Shown: piece after piece, positions 1 through 12,000 of the stretch
Layout of the letters: every line of letters starts with the position of its first letter
Numbering within the stretch: the first letter of the stretch is position 1
Assembly: GCA_025937035.1 (NCBI GenBank)
Contig: JAICSG010000050.1
Location: forward strand, 1-12,446
DNA: 12,446 nt
From: Thermoanaerobaculia bacterium
Lineage (GTDB): Bacteria > Acidobacteriota > Thermoanaerobaculia > Multivoradales > UBA5704
Direction: 5' to 3'
Position numbers and translations under genes: made by a program
The notes under the pieces: generated by a model
Database searches by the model: none
What the model was told of the DNA's origin: nothing
The model's input: only the letters and a program-made list of their open reading frames with translations

Positions 1-3000
1 CCCCAACGGCAAGGTCGACCGTCGGGCCCTCCCCGCGCCGGTGGAGGCGGTGGCCGAGACCACCGTTCAGGCGATGCCGGAGAGCGACGTCGAGGAGCGG
101 ATCGCCGCCGTCTGGCGCGAGGTGCTGGGGGCCGAGCGGGTGGGCGTCACCGACAACTTCTTCGACGTCGGCGGCCACTCGCTGCTGCTGGTGCGCCTGC
201 ACAGCCGTCTCCAGGAGGTGCTCGGCCGCGAGATCTCGCTGATGGAGCTGTTCAATCACCCGACCGTCCGCTCGCAGGCCGATCACCTGGGCAGCGGCCG
301 CGCTCCAGCTCCAGCGGCGGCGCGGGCCTCCCGGCCGAAGCCGGTGGAGGAGGCCGGGACCGAGGGGCCGGCCGGCGGCATCGCCATCGTCGGCATGGCC
401 GGCCGTTTCCCCAAGGCCCGGGACCTGGAGACCTTCTGGCGCAACCTGCGCGACGGCGTGGAGGCGGTCTCCTTCTTCTCGGACGACGAGCTGGCGGCGG
501 CCGGCGTGATGGCGGAGGAGCTCGCCCACCCCAAGCTGGTCAAGGCGCGCGGCGTGCTGGAGGACGAGGCGCTGTTCGACGCCGACTTCTTCGAAGTCTC
601 TCCCCGCCAGGCGGAGCTGATGGACCCGCAGCTCCGGTGCTTCCTCGAGTGCTCCTGGGAGGCCCTGGAGAGCGCCGGCTACGACCCCGCCCGCTTCCCC
701 GGGCAGATCGGCGTCTACGGCGGCTCGACGCTGTCGAGCTATCTCCTGCATAACCTCCTCTCGAACCAGGACCTGCTCCAGGACGTCGGCTCCTACCAGG
801 CGCTGATCGCCACCGACCGCGACTTCCTGACCACGCAGGTCTCCTACAAGCTCAACCTGCGGGGCCCCAGCCTCACCGTGCAGACCGCCTGCTCGACCTC
901 GCTGGTGGCCACCCATCTCGCCTGCCTGGCGCTGCTCGCCGGCGAGTGCGACATGGCCCTGGCCGGCGGCGTGTCGGTCAAGGTGCCGCAGGTGACCGGC
1001 TACATCTACCAGGAGGGGGGGCTCGATTCCTCCGACGGCCACTGCCGCTCCTTCGACGCCCGGGCCGACGGCTCGGTCTACGGCGGCGGCGTGGGGGTGG
1101 TAGTGCTCAAGCGCCTGGAGGACGCCCTGGCCGACGGCGACACCATCCACGCGGTGATCCTGGGATCGGCGATCAACAACGACGGCTCCGCCAAGGTCGG
1201 CTACACGGCCCCCAGCATCGAGGGGCAGAGCCGGGCGATCGCCGACGCCCAGGCGGCGGCCGGGATCGCCCCCGAGACCATCGGCTACGTGGAGTGCCAC
1301 GGCAGCGGCACGGCGCTCGGCGACCCCATCGAGGTGTCGGCCCTGACCCGCGCCTTCGCCACCTCCGAGCGGGGGTACTGCCCGATCGGCTCGGTGAAGT
1401 CGAGCATCGGCCACCTCGGCGCGGCGGCCGGGGTCGCCGGCCTGATCAAGGCGGTCCTCGCCCTGGAGCACCGGGAGATCCCGCCCAGCCTGAATTTCGA
1501 GACGCCGAACCCGCGTATCGACTTCGCGTCGAGCCCGTTCTACGTCAACGACCGCCTGGCCGAGTGGCCGGCCAGGATTGAGCCCCGGCGGGCGGGGGTG
1601 AGCTCCTTCGGCCTCGGCGGCACCAACGCTCACGTGGTGCTGGAAGAGGCGCCGCCCCCGGCGCCCACCGGTCCGGCCGCCCCCTGGCAGCTCCTGGTCC
1701 TGTCGGCGCGCACCGAGACGGCGCTCGACGCGGCCACGGACCGGCTGGCGGAGTGGCTGGAGCGCCATCCGGAGGCCGACCTCGCCGATGTCGCCCACAC
1801 CTTGCAGGTGGGGCGGAAGGAATTCGCCTGGCGCCGCACCCTGGTCTGCCGGGACGTCGCCGAGGCCCGCCAGGCGCTCGCCGGCCGCGATCCGGGTGCC
1901 CTGCGGACCGCCTGGACCGGGGGCGGCGGCCGCACGCCGGTCGCCTTCCTGCTGCCCGGCGTGGGCGACCACTACCCGGGCATGGCGCGCGGCCTCTACG
2001 AGAGCGAGCCGGTGTTCCGCCGCGAGCTCGACCGCTGTCTCGACCTCCTCCGCGAGCGGTCGGGTGAGGACCTGCGCGAGGTGATCTTCTCTGGCGATCG
2101 CGCCACGGAGGGCGGTCTCGACCTCCGGCGCCTGCTCGGCCGGGGCGGCCAGGAGAGCAAGGCCGCCCGGCGGCTCAGCCGGACGATCTTCGCCCAGCCG
2201 GCCGTCTTCGCCGTCGAATACGCCCTGGCGAAGCTGTGGGAGTCCTGGGGGGTGGCACCCGCCGCCCTGCTCGGCTACAGCCTGGGCGAGTACACGGCCG
2301 CCTGCCTGGCCGGAGTGTTCACCCTGGAGGACGCCCTGACGCTGGTGGCCGAGCGGGCACGCTGGATCGAGGAGCTGCCGGCCGGCGACATGCTGGCGGT
2401 CTCGCTCCCCGAAGCGGAGGTCCGTCCCCGGCTCTCCGGGGACCTCGGCTTCGCGGCGGCCAACGGGCCGCAGCTCACCGTGGTCTCGGGCCCCCCGGAG
2501 CAGGTAGCCGCGCTGGCTGGGGCGCTCGCCGCCGAGGGGGTGGCCTGCCGTCCCCTGCCGACCACGCACGCCTTCCATTCCACGATGATGGCGCCGCTGG
2601 CCGGCCGGCTGACCGGGCTGGCGCGCACGATTCGGCTCTCCGCCCCGCGCATCCCCTGCCTCTCCAACGTGACCGGCACCTGGCTCACGGCGGAAGAGGC
2701 GACCGATCCCGGCTACTGGGCGCGCCATCTGTGCGGCACGGTCCGCTTCTCGGAGGCCCTGGAGGAGCTGTGGAAGCAGCCCTCCCGCGTCCTGCTGGAG
2801 GTGGGCCCGGGGCAGGGGCTCTCCGCCCTGGCGCTCCAGCACCCGTCGGCGGGCGGGCGGCTGGCGGTCACCTCCCTGCCGCACGCGCACGAGGGGAGGC
2901 CGGACGCCGCCTTCCTGACCGAGGCGCTCGGGCGCCTCTGGCTGGCCGGCGTCGAGATCGACTGGCGCGGCGTCCACGGCGGCGCCCGCCGCCGGCTGCC

Positions 3001-6000
3001 GCTGCCGACCTACCCGTTCGAGCGCCGCCGCTTCTGGATCGAGCCGAACCTCGATCCCCCCCTCGTCCGCGGCGGGGTGTCCCCCCGCCGCCGGGAAGCC
3101 TGGCTCCAGGTCCCGGCCTGGCGGCGGGCGGCCCTGCCGGCGGGGCCGGCCGGGGAGGCCCCGGCGCCCTGGGTCCTCGCTCATACCCCGGAGGTCGCCG
3201 GGCTTGTCGGACGGCTGGCCGCCGCCGGCCAGGCTCCCGAGAAGGTCCTGCTGTTGAATGACGTGGAGGACGCCCGCGAGCTGGCGATCGACGGCCTGCG
3301 GTCGGTCGTCGTCCTCGCCAGCGGCCTGCACGAGCTGTCCGGCGGAGACCTCCTGCCCGAGCACGCGGCCCGGCTGGCCGCCTGCCGGCAGGTCGCGAAG
3401 TCGCACGGCGCCTCCTGCCGCGAGATCGACCTGCCGCCGGTCCTGGAGGGCCTGGACCGCTGGGCCGGCCTCCTCGCCGCCGAGATCCTGGCCGGCCGGG
3501 ACGAGGCCGTCGCCTACTCCCCGCGCGGGCACCGGTGGGTGCGCCGGCTGGAGGAGGCGCGGAGCGAGGGCTCCGGGCTCGTCCTGGCGCCGGGGGGCTT
3601 CTGCCTTCTGCTGGGCGAGGGCGCGCTGGCCGACGCCGCGGCGCGCTGGCTGGCCGGCGCCGGGGTGGAGGCGCGGCGGAGCGGCGAGCCCGGCGAGGGC
3701 ACACCGCTGGGGGTGATCGTGGTGGCCGGCGGCGAGGAGCGCCTGCTCGCCGCGCGCGACCTCGTCCGGCGCGGCGCCGGCTTCGGCCTGGTTCTCGCCG
3801 CCCGGGGCGGCGAGCCGGAGACGGCCGCCGCGGCGGCCTGGGCGGAGCTCTTCGCCCTGCGGGAGCTCCAGGAGTCGGGCCTCCCCTGGCGGAGCGTCAC
3901 CTTCGAGGGGGAGGTCCCGCTGGCCGACCGGGCCGCGGAGGCCCTGCGGCTGGCCGCGGAGCTGGGCGATCCCCAGGTTCTGGTCTCCGCCGCCACGCCC
4001 CCGCAGCCCCCGGGACCGCCGGGGACTGGCGCGCCGACCCCCTCCCCCCGGCGCCCCGGCTACCTCCAGAGCCCCTACGTGGCGCCCCGCGACGAGGGGG
4101 AACGGCGGATCGCCGGGCTGATGGAGTCTCTGCTGGGGGTCTCGGACCTCGGCGTGCAAGACAGTTTCTTCGAGCTGGGCGGCCATTCGCTGCTCGGCAC
4201 CCGGCTGCTGACGCGCATCCGCGACGACATGGGGGTCGAGCTGCCGATCTCCGCCCTGTTCGAGAGCCCCACGGTGGCCGGCCTGGCGGCGGTGGTCGCC
4301 ACCGCCCGCCAGGGGGTGGAGGACGATCTGCCGCTGGTCCCGGTGCCGCGGGATGGCGCGCCGCCGCTCTCCTTCGCCCAGGAGCGGTTCTGGTTCCTCG
4401 ACCACATGGAGGCCGGGAATTACGTCTACAACATCCCGCTGGCGGTCGTCCTCACCGGCGCCCTCGCCGTGCCCGCTCTCGCCGCCGCCCTCTCGGAGGT
4501 CGTCCGCCGGCACGAGGCCCTGCGCACGGTCTTCCCGGACCACGGCGGCGAGCCGGCGCAGATCATCCTGCCGGCGCGCCCCCATCCGCTGCCGCTGGTG
4601 GACCTCTCGGGCCTGCCGGCGGAGCTCCGGGCGGCGGAGCGCGACCGCCTCCTGGCCCGGGAGTCCCGGCGGCCTTTCGACCTCGCGGCCGGTCCGCTGC
4701 TGCGCGCGATCCTGGTGCGGTCGAGCGCCCGCGAGCACGCGCTGGCCGTCGTCATCCACCACATCATCGCCGACCACTGGTCGTTCGGCCGGCTGATCGA
4801 CGAGGTCTCGGCGCTCTACTCCGCCGCCGTGCGGGGCGAGGCCTCCCCGCTGCCCGAGCTGAAGGTGCAGTACGCCGACTACGCCGCCTGGCAGCGCCGC
4901 CGGCTCACCGGGGAGGGGCTCGACCGGATGCTCGACCGCTGGCGGACCCGGCTCGCCGGGGCCCCGGCGGCCCTGGAGCTGCCGACCGACTACCCCCGGC
5001 CGGCGGTGCAGACGTTCCGGGGCTCCCGGGTGGTCTGGATACCGGCCGCCTCGCTGACCGAGGCCCTGCACGCCCTCGGCCACGCCGAGGGGGTCACTCC
5101 GTTCATGATCCTCCTCGCCGCCTATCAGAGCCTGTTCCATCGCTACAGCGGCCAGCAGGACGTGATCGTCGGGGCGCCGATCGCCGGCCGCACCCGCCAG
5201 GAGATCGAGCCGCTCATCGGGGTCTTCATCAACACCCTGGCGCTCCGCGCGAGCTTCGCCGGCGATCCGTCCTTCCGGGAGCTCCTGGCCCGCGTCCGCG
5301 AGGCCACGCTGGAGGCCTATACCCTGCAGGACCTCCCCTTCGAGAAGCTGGTCGAGGAGCTCAAGCCCGAGCGGCAGCTGGCGCGCCCGCCGCTGTTCCA
5401 GACCATGATGGTGTTCCAGAGCTCGCCGGCCGGCCGTCTGGACCTCCCCGGCCTTACGCTGACCCCCCTGGGGGTGACGAGCGGCGCCGCCCAATTCGAG
5501 CTGACCTTCTGGCTCAACGAAACCGTCGATGAGGGGCTCGCGGGCTCGTTCGAATACAACGCCGACCTCTTCGCGCGGGACACGGCGGAGCGCCTGCTGC
5601 GGCATTTCGAGCGTCTGCTCTCCCGGGCCCTGGCCGCCCCCTCCCTCCGTGTCGGCGAGATCCCCCTGCTGGGAGAGGAGGAGCGGCGGCAGATCCTGGC
5701 CTCCGGGAGCGGACCGGACGTGGCCTGGGCCGCCGCCGTGCCGGTCCACCGGCTGGTGGAGGCGCAGGCGGCCCTCACGCCGGAGGCGGTGGCCGTGGTG
5801 GCTGGCGACGGCGAGCTGACCTACCGGGTCCTCGACGAGCGGGCCAACCAGCTCGCCCACCACCTGGGCGGCTTGGGGCTGGGGCCGGAGGTGGCGGTGG
5901 GCGTCTGCCTGGAGCGCGGCGTCAACCTGCCGGTGGCCCTGCTGGCCGTGCTCAAGGCCGGCGGCGCCTACGTGCCGCTCGATCCCTCCTACCCGCGCGA

Positions 6001-9000
6001 GCGGCTGGCCTTCATGCTGGAGAGCTCGGCGGCGCCGGTGGTGATCACCCAGGAAGCCCTGCGGGACGTGCTGCCGTCCCATCAGGCCCGGGTGGTGTCG
6101 CTCGACGGCGGCGCCGCGGCCGTCGAGCTGGAGAGTGCCGAGCGCCCGGCGGTGGAGGCTGACTCCGCGGGGCTGGCCTACGTGCTCTACACCTCGGGCT
6201 CGACGGGCAAGCCCAAGGGGGTGCAGGTGCCCCACGGGGCCCTGACCAACTTCCTGCTGTCGATGCGCGAGCGGCCGGGCCTGACCTCCTCCGACGTGCT
6301 GCTGGCGGTGACCCCGGTGTCCTTCGACATCGCGGGTCTGGAGCTCTACCTGCCGCTGATCTCCGGCGGACGGGTGGTGGTGGCGAGCCGCGAGGAGGCG
6401 ATGGACGGCGCCCGCCTCCAGGAGCTGCTGGCCCGGAGCGGCGCCACGGTCATGCAGGCGACGCCGGCCACCTGGCGGCTGCTGGTCGAGTCGGGCTGGC
6501 GGGGGGACGGCCGTCTGAAGGCGCTGTGCGGCGGCGAGGCGCTGCCCGAGGCGTTGGCGGAGCAGCTCCTGGAGCGGGCGGGGGAGGTGTGGAACCTCTA
6601 CGGCCCCACCGAGACCACCGTCTGGTCGACCGTCGACCGGGTCACCTCCGGCCGGCGGCCGGCGTTGGGAGCGCCGATCGCCAACACCCAGGTCTGCGTG
6701 CTGGAGCCCGCAGGAGAGCCGGCGCCGTTGGGGGTCTCGGGCGAGCTGCTGATCGGCGGCGACGGGGTGGCGCGCGGCTACTTCGGGCGCCCGGACCTCA
6801 CCGCCGAGCGCTTCGTGCCCGATCCGTTCCGGGGGGGCGGCGCCCGCCTCTACCGCACCGGCGACCTCGCCCGCTTCCGGGCGGACGGCGAGCTGGAATT
6901 CCTGGGGCGCATCGACTTCCAGGTCAAGGTGCGGGGCTACCGCATCGAGCTGGGGGAGATCGAGACCGTCCTCGGCCGCCATCCCGCCGTCTCCCAGGCG
7001 GTGGTGGTGGCGCGCGCCCTGGGCGAGGGGGACGCGCGCCTGATCGCCTATGTGACCCCCGCCACGGCCGGCTCCCAGGACCTGCGCGCCTGGGCGGGCG
7101 AGCGGCTGCCGGACTATATGGTCCCGGCGGCCGTGGTCCCCCTCGACGCCTTCCCGCTCACCCCCAACGGCAAGGTCGACCGCAAGGCCCTGCCCGCCCC
7201 CGAGCGGATCGAGAGCGCGGCCGTCTACGTGGCCCCCTCGACCCCCACCGAGGAGGCCCTGGCCGCCCTCTGGGCCGAGGTGCTGCGCGTCGAGCGGGTG
7301 AGCGTCCGCGACGACTTCTTCGCCCTGGGGGGACACTCGATCCTCGCCACCCGGCTGATGTTCCGCATCCGCGAGACCCTGGGCCTCGAGCTCCCCTTGC
7401 GCGTGCTCTTCGAGGCCCCCACCGTCTCCCGGCTGGCCGCCGCCCTCAGCGCGCGGCGGGCCGGCGACGCTTTCGAGGCGCCGCCGATCGTCGCCGTGCC
7501 GCGCGCGGGCGACCTGCCCCTCTCCTTCGCCCAGGAGCGCCTCTGGTTCCTCCACCAACTCGAACCGGAGTCGGCGGCCTACAACATCCCGGCCGCCGTG
7601 CGCCTCGAAGGCCGGCTCGACGCCGCCGTTCTCGCCGCCACCCTGCGGGAGATCGTGCGGCGCCACGAGTCGCTGCGCACCTTCTTCGAGATCCGGTCCG
7701 GCCGGCCGGTGCAGGGGATCGCCCCCAGGGTGGAGCTGGAGCTTCCCGCGGTGGACCTCGGCGGGCTCCCGGCGGCGGCGCGAGAGGCGGAGCTGCGCTC
7801 CCTGGCGGTGGCGGAGAGCCTGCGCCCCTTCGACCTGCGCCGGGCGCCGCTGCTGCGGGCGGCGCTCGTCCGCCTGGCGGAGGACGACCACGCACTCTTC
7901 CTCACCCTCCATCACATCGCCTCGGACGCCTGGTCCATGGGGGTGCTGGTCCGCGAGATGGCCGCGCTCTACGAAGCCTTCTCCCAGGGTCTCCCCTCGC
8001 CGCTGGCCGAGCTGCCGGTGCAGTACGCCGACTTCGCCGTCTGGCAGCGGGAATGGCTCCAGGGCGAGGTCCTGGAGGCCCAGGTCGCCTGGTGGCGGAG
8101 CCTGCTGGCCGGCGCTCCCGTCCTCGAGCTCGCCACCGACCACCCCCGGGCGGCCCTGCAGACCTACCGGGGAGCCGACCGCGGCTTCGTCCTGCCCCGC
8201 GGCACCTCGGAGGGGGTGCGGGCCCTGGCCCGCTCCCTGGACGCGACCCCGTTCATGGTCCTGCTGGCCGGCTTCGAGTCGCTGCTGCACCGCTATACCG
8301 GCCAGGACGACCTGACCGTCGGCACCACCATCGCCAACCGCACCCGCGGCGAGCTGGAGGGGCTGATCGGGCTCTTGATCAACACCCTGGCGCTGCGCGC
8401 CGACCTCGCCGGCGATCCGTCCTTCTCCGGTCTGATCGCGCGGGTGCGCGAGATGGCCCTGGGCGCCTACACCCATCAGGACGTGCCGTTCGAGAAGCTG
8501 GTGGCCGAGCTGCAGCCGGACCGCGACCTCTCCCGCTCGCCGCTGTTCCAGGTCCTCTTCCAGCTCCATAACGTCCCCGTGGAGGCGGTGGAGCTGCCGG
8601 GAGGGCTGGCGCTCCGGCCGGTCGAGGGGGGCGGCCAGACGTCGAAGTTCGACCTGGTGCTCAACCTGGACGAGGCGGGAACGGACTTCGTCGGCGTGCT
8701 GAAGCACAACACCAGCCTGTTCGAGCCGTCGACGGCGGAGCGGATCGTCCGCCACTTCTGGACGCTCCTCGCCGGAGCCGTGGCCAATCCCGCTCTCCCG
8801 CTCTCCCGGCTGCCGCTCCTGTCGGACGCCGAGCGCCAGGAGCTCCTCGAATGGAACGCCACGGCGGCCGACTACCCGCGCGACCGCTGCCTGCACGAGC
8901 ACATCGCGGAGCAGGCGGCGCGCGCGCCGGAGGCGGTGGCCGTGGTCTATGAGGGGGAGGCGCTCACCTATGGCGAGCTCGACGCGCGGTCGGAGCGGTT

Positions 9001-12000
9001 GGCACGGGTCCTGCGCGGCCTGGGAGCCGGACCCGAGACACGGGTCGGGATCTGCGTCGAGCGGTCGCTGGAGATGATGGTCGGATTGCTGGGCATCCTC
9101 AAGGCCGGCGCCGCCTACGTGCCGCTCGATCCCTCCTATCCCATGGACCGGCTGGCTTTCATGCTGGAGGATTCCCAGCGTGGCCTCGCCTCGCCGCTGC
9201 TGCTGACCCAGAGGCGCCTGCTCGGCGCGCTGCCGGAGCACGCCGCCCGCGTGGTCTGCCTGGACGCGCCGTGGCCCGAGGTCGAGGCAGAGATCGCCGG
9301 CGCGCCGGACCCCGGCCACCTCGCCTACGTGATCTTCACCTCCGGCTCCACGGGGCGTCCGAAGGGCGCCATGAACAGCCACCGGGGGATCGTCAACCGG
9401 CTGCTCTGGATGCAGGAGGCCTTCGGCCTGACGTCCGAGGACCGGGTCGTCCAGAAGACGCCGTTCAGCTTCGATGTCTCGGTCTGGGAGCTGTTCTGGC
9501 CGTTGATGGTGGGCGCGCGGCTGGTGATCGCCCGTCCGGGTGGCCACCAGGACGCGGCCTACCTGACGGAGCTGATCGCCGCCGAAGGGGTGACGACCAT
9601 CCACTTCGTGCCCTCGATGCTCCAGGTCTTCCTGGAGGCGCCGGGGCTGGACCGCTGCGGCTCGCTCAAGAGGGTGGTGGCGAGCGGCGAGGCGCTGCCC
9701 GCGAGCCTCGAGCGCCGGTTCTTCGCGCGGCTGGGGTGGACGGGGGCGGGCCTGTTCAACCTCTACGGCCCGACGGAGGCGGCGGTGGACGTGACGGTCT
9801 GGGCCTGCGAGCCCGACAGCCGGCGCTCGTCCGTGCCCATCGGACGGCCGATCGCCAACACCCGCGTCCACCTGTTGGACCGCCATCTCCAGGAGGTGCC
9901 GGCCGGGGTACCGGGCGAGCTGCACATCGGCGGCGCGCAGGTGGGAAGGGGCTATCTGGACCGTCCCGCCCTGACCGCCGAGCGGTTCATCCCCGATCCG
10001 TTCGGCGGGCCGGGGGACCGGCTATACAAGACGGGGGACCTGGCGCGCTACCTGGCGGACGGCGCGGTCGAGTTCATGGGCCGCATCGACCACCAGGTGA
10101 AGATCCGGGGCTTCCGCATCGAGCTCGGGGAGATCGAGTCCGCCCTGGCGGCGTACCCCACGGTGCGCGAGGCGGTGGTGGCGGCGCGGCAGGGTGCGTC
10201 CGGAATCGGTACCGGGGACTGGCGCCTGGTGGCCTACCTGGTGCCGGAGGCGGGGCGGGAGGTCGATCCGGCCGTCTTGCGGTCCGTCCTGGCGGCGTCG
10301 CTGCCCGACTACATGCTGCCGTCGTCCTGGGTGGTGCTGGAAGCCATGCCGCTGTCGCCCAGCGGCAAGGTGGACCGCCGGGCGCTCCCCCTGGACGAGC
10401 GCCCCACCGGCGCCGGGCCGGAGGCGGTGGCTCCGCGCAACGCCCTGGAGAGCTACCTGGCCTCCCTGTGGAGCGAGCTGCTGGGCGTCGAGGCGGTGGG
10501 CATCCACGACGACTTCTTCGCGATGGGAGGCAATTCCATCACCGGCGCCGTGCTGATCAACCGGCTGCAGGAACGGCTGGGCGAGATCGTGCACGTGGTC
10601 GTGCTCTTCGACGCACCGACGGTGGCCAGGATGGGCGCCCATCTGGAGCGCGAGCACGCCGCGGCGGTCTCCCGGGTCTTCGGTCTGACCCTCGATGGCG
10701 CGGAGGAGGGCCCGGGCGGCGGCCGCATCGGAGAGGCCGAGATCGCGCGTTTCCGCGAGCTGATCGTGCCGCTGGCGGCGCCGGCGCCCGCGCGGAAGAA
10801 CCGGCGGGCGGTCTTCGTCCTGTCGCCGCCGCGCTCAGGCTCGACGCTGCTGCGGGTGATGCTGGGCGGCAATCCGAAGCTGTTCTCGCCGCCGGAGCTC
10901 GAGCTCCTGGGCTTCGGCACCCTGGCCGAGCGGCGCGACGCCTTCCCGGGGCGCGACAGCTTCTGGCTGGAGGGGGCCCTGCGCGCCATCATGGAGATCC
11001 GCCGCTGCGGCCCGGACGAGGCCCGGGCCTGGATGGCGGACCTGGAGGAGCGGGGCGTCACCACGGCGGAGCTCTACGGGCTCCTCCAGGAGGAGCTGGG
11101 CGACCGCATCCTGGTCGACAAGACCCCTTCCTACGCCCTCGACTTGGGGCTGCTCCGGCGCGCCGAGGAGGTTTTCGAGGAGCCCTTCTACGTCCACCTG
11201 ATCCGCCACCCCTACGGGATGATCCACTCCTTCGAGGAGGCCAAGCTCGACCAGCTCTTCTTCCGCCGCGAGCACTCGTTCGGCCGCCGCGAGCTGGCCG
11301 AGCTGATCTGGCTGGTGAGCCACCGCAACATCGCGGATTTCCTGGCCTCGGTGCCGGCCCGGCGCCAGCACTGGGTGCGCTTCGAGGACCTCGTGGCCGA
11401 TCCGGAGAGGGCGCTGCAGGAGCTCTGCGCGGCGTTGGGGGTCGACTACCATCCGGACATGGCCGAGCCTTACAAGGAGAGGCCGGCCCGCATGACCGAC
11501 GGTCTGCACGCCGAGTCTCGCATGCTGGGCGACGTCAAGTTCCACCGGCACTCCGGGGTGGACCGGCGGACGGCCGAGCGCTGGCGGGAGGCCTACCGCC
11601 AGGACTTCCTGGGCGAGGCGGCCTGGGAGCTGGCCGGGGAGCTGGGCTACCCGGTGGAGCGGGCGGCGGCGGCGGCGGCCTGGAAGCCGATCGAGCCGGC
11701 CCCCGCCGAGCCGGGGAGCGCCTGGCCGCTCTCCTTCTCCCAGGAGCGGCTGTGGGTGCTGGATAGGATCGACCCGGGCAGCCCGGCCTACAACCTCCCC
11801 GTCGCCGTGCGCCTGAGCGGCCGGCTGGACGCGGGCGCCCTGGCGGCGAGCCTGACCGAGGTCGTCCGCCGCCACTCGGTGCTGCGGTCGTTCTTCGCCG
11901 AGACCGGCGATGGGCCGGTGCAGATCGTGGGCGCCGCCGGCCCGGTGCCGTTGCCGCGGGTCGATTTGGAAGCCCTGCCGGCCGCCGTCCGGGAGGTCGA

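Noticed and set aside
3080..3919. Functional ketoreductase, or a dehydratase/methyltransferase in the reductive-loop position
   Set aside because: No NADPH glycine motif and no Ser-Tyr pair; no HxxxGxxxxP dehydratase motif and no SAM-binding GxGxG. Only KR structural traits were seen.
7460..7486. Epimerisation domain in the Gly or Ser module
   Set aside because: T3 is followed directly by a condensation domain with LSFAQERLW, and T4 by ST. There is no second HHxxxDG-type domain without a following A domain.
6526..8571. Long open stretch in another + frame (about 680 codons); similar ones at 3535-5532, 9271-11766, 2236-3261 and 946-1581
   Set aside because: These overlap A, C, KS, AT, T and ST domains read in the main frame. 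Their translations are Arg/Gly/Pro/Ala-rich with no domain motifs, as expected for shadow frames in very GC-rich DNA.
10646..10801. Possible gene boundary with a start codon before the ST
   Set aside because: The frame runs through without stop, there is no convincing ribosome-binding site, and the linker reads as ordinary interdomain sequence.
11662..11680. GGC-type trinucleotide run as a regulatory or slippage repeat
   Set aside because: It is short, in frame, and encodes an Ala linker. It is better explained by composition.
11669..11730. Thioesterase after the ST, as in CurM-type ST-TE endings
   Set aside because: No GxSxG motif and no space for a TE: only a short linker separates the ST from C3.
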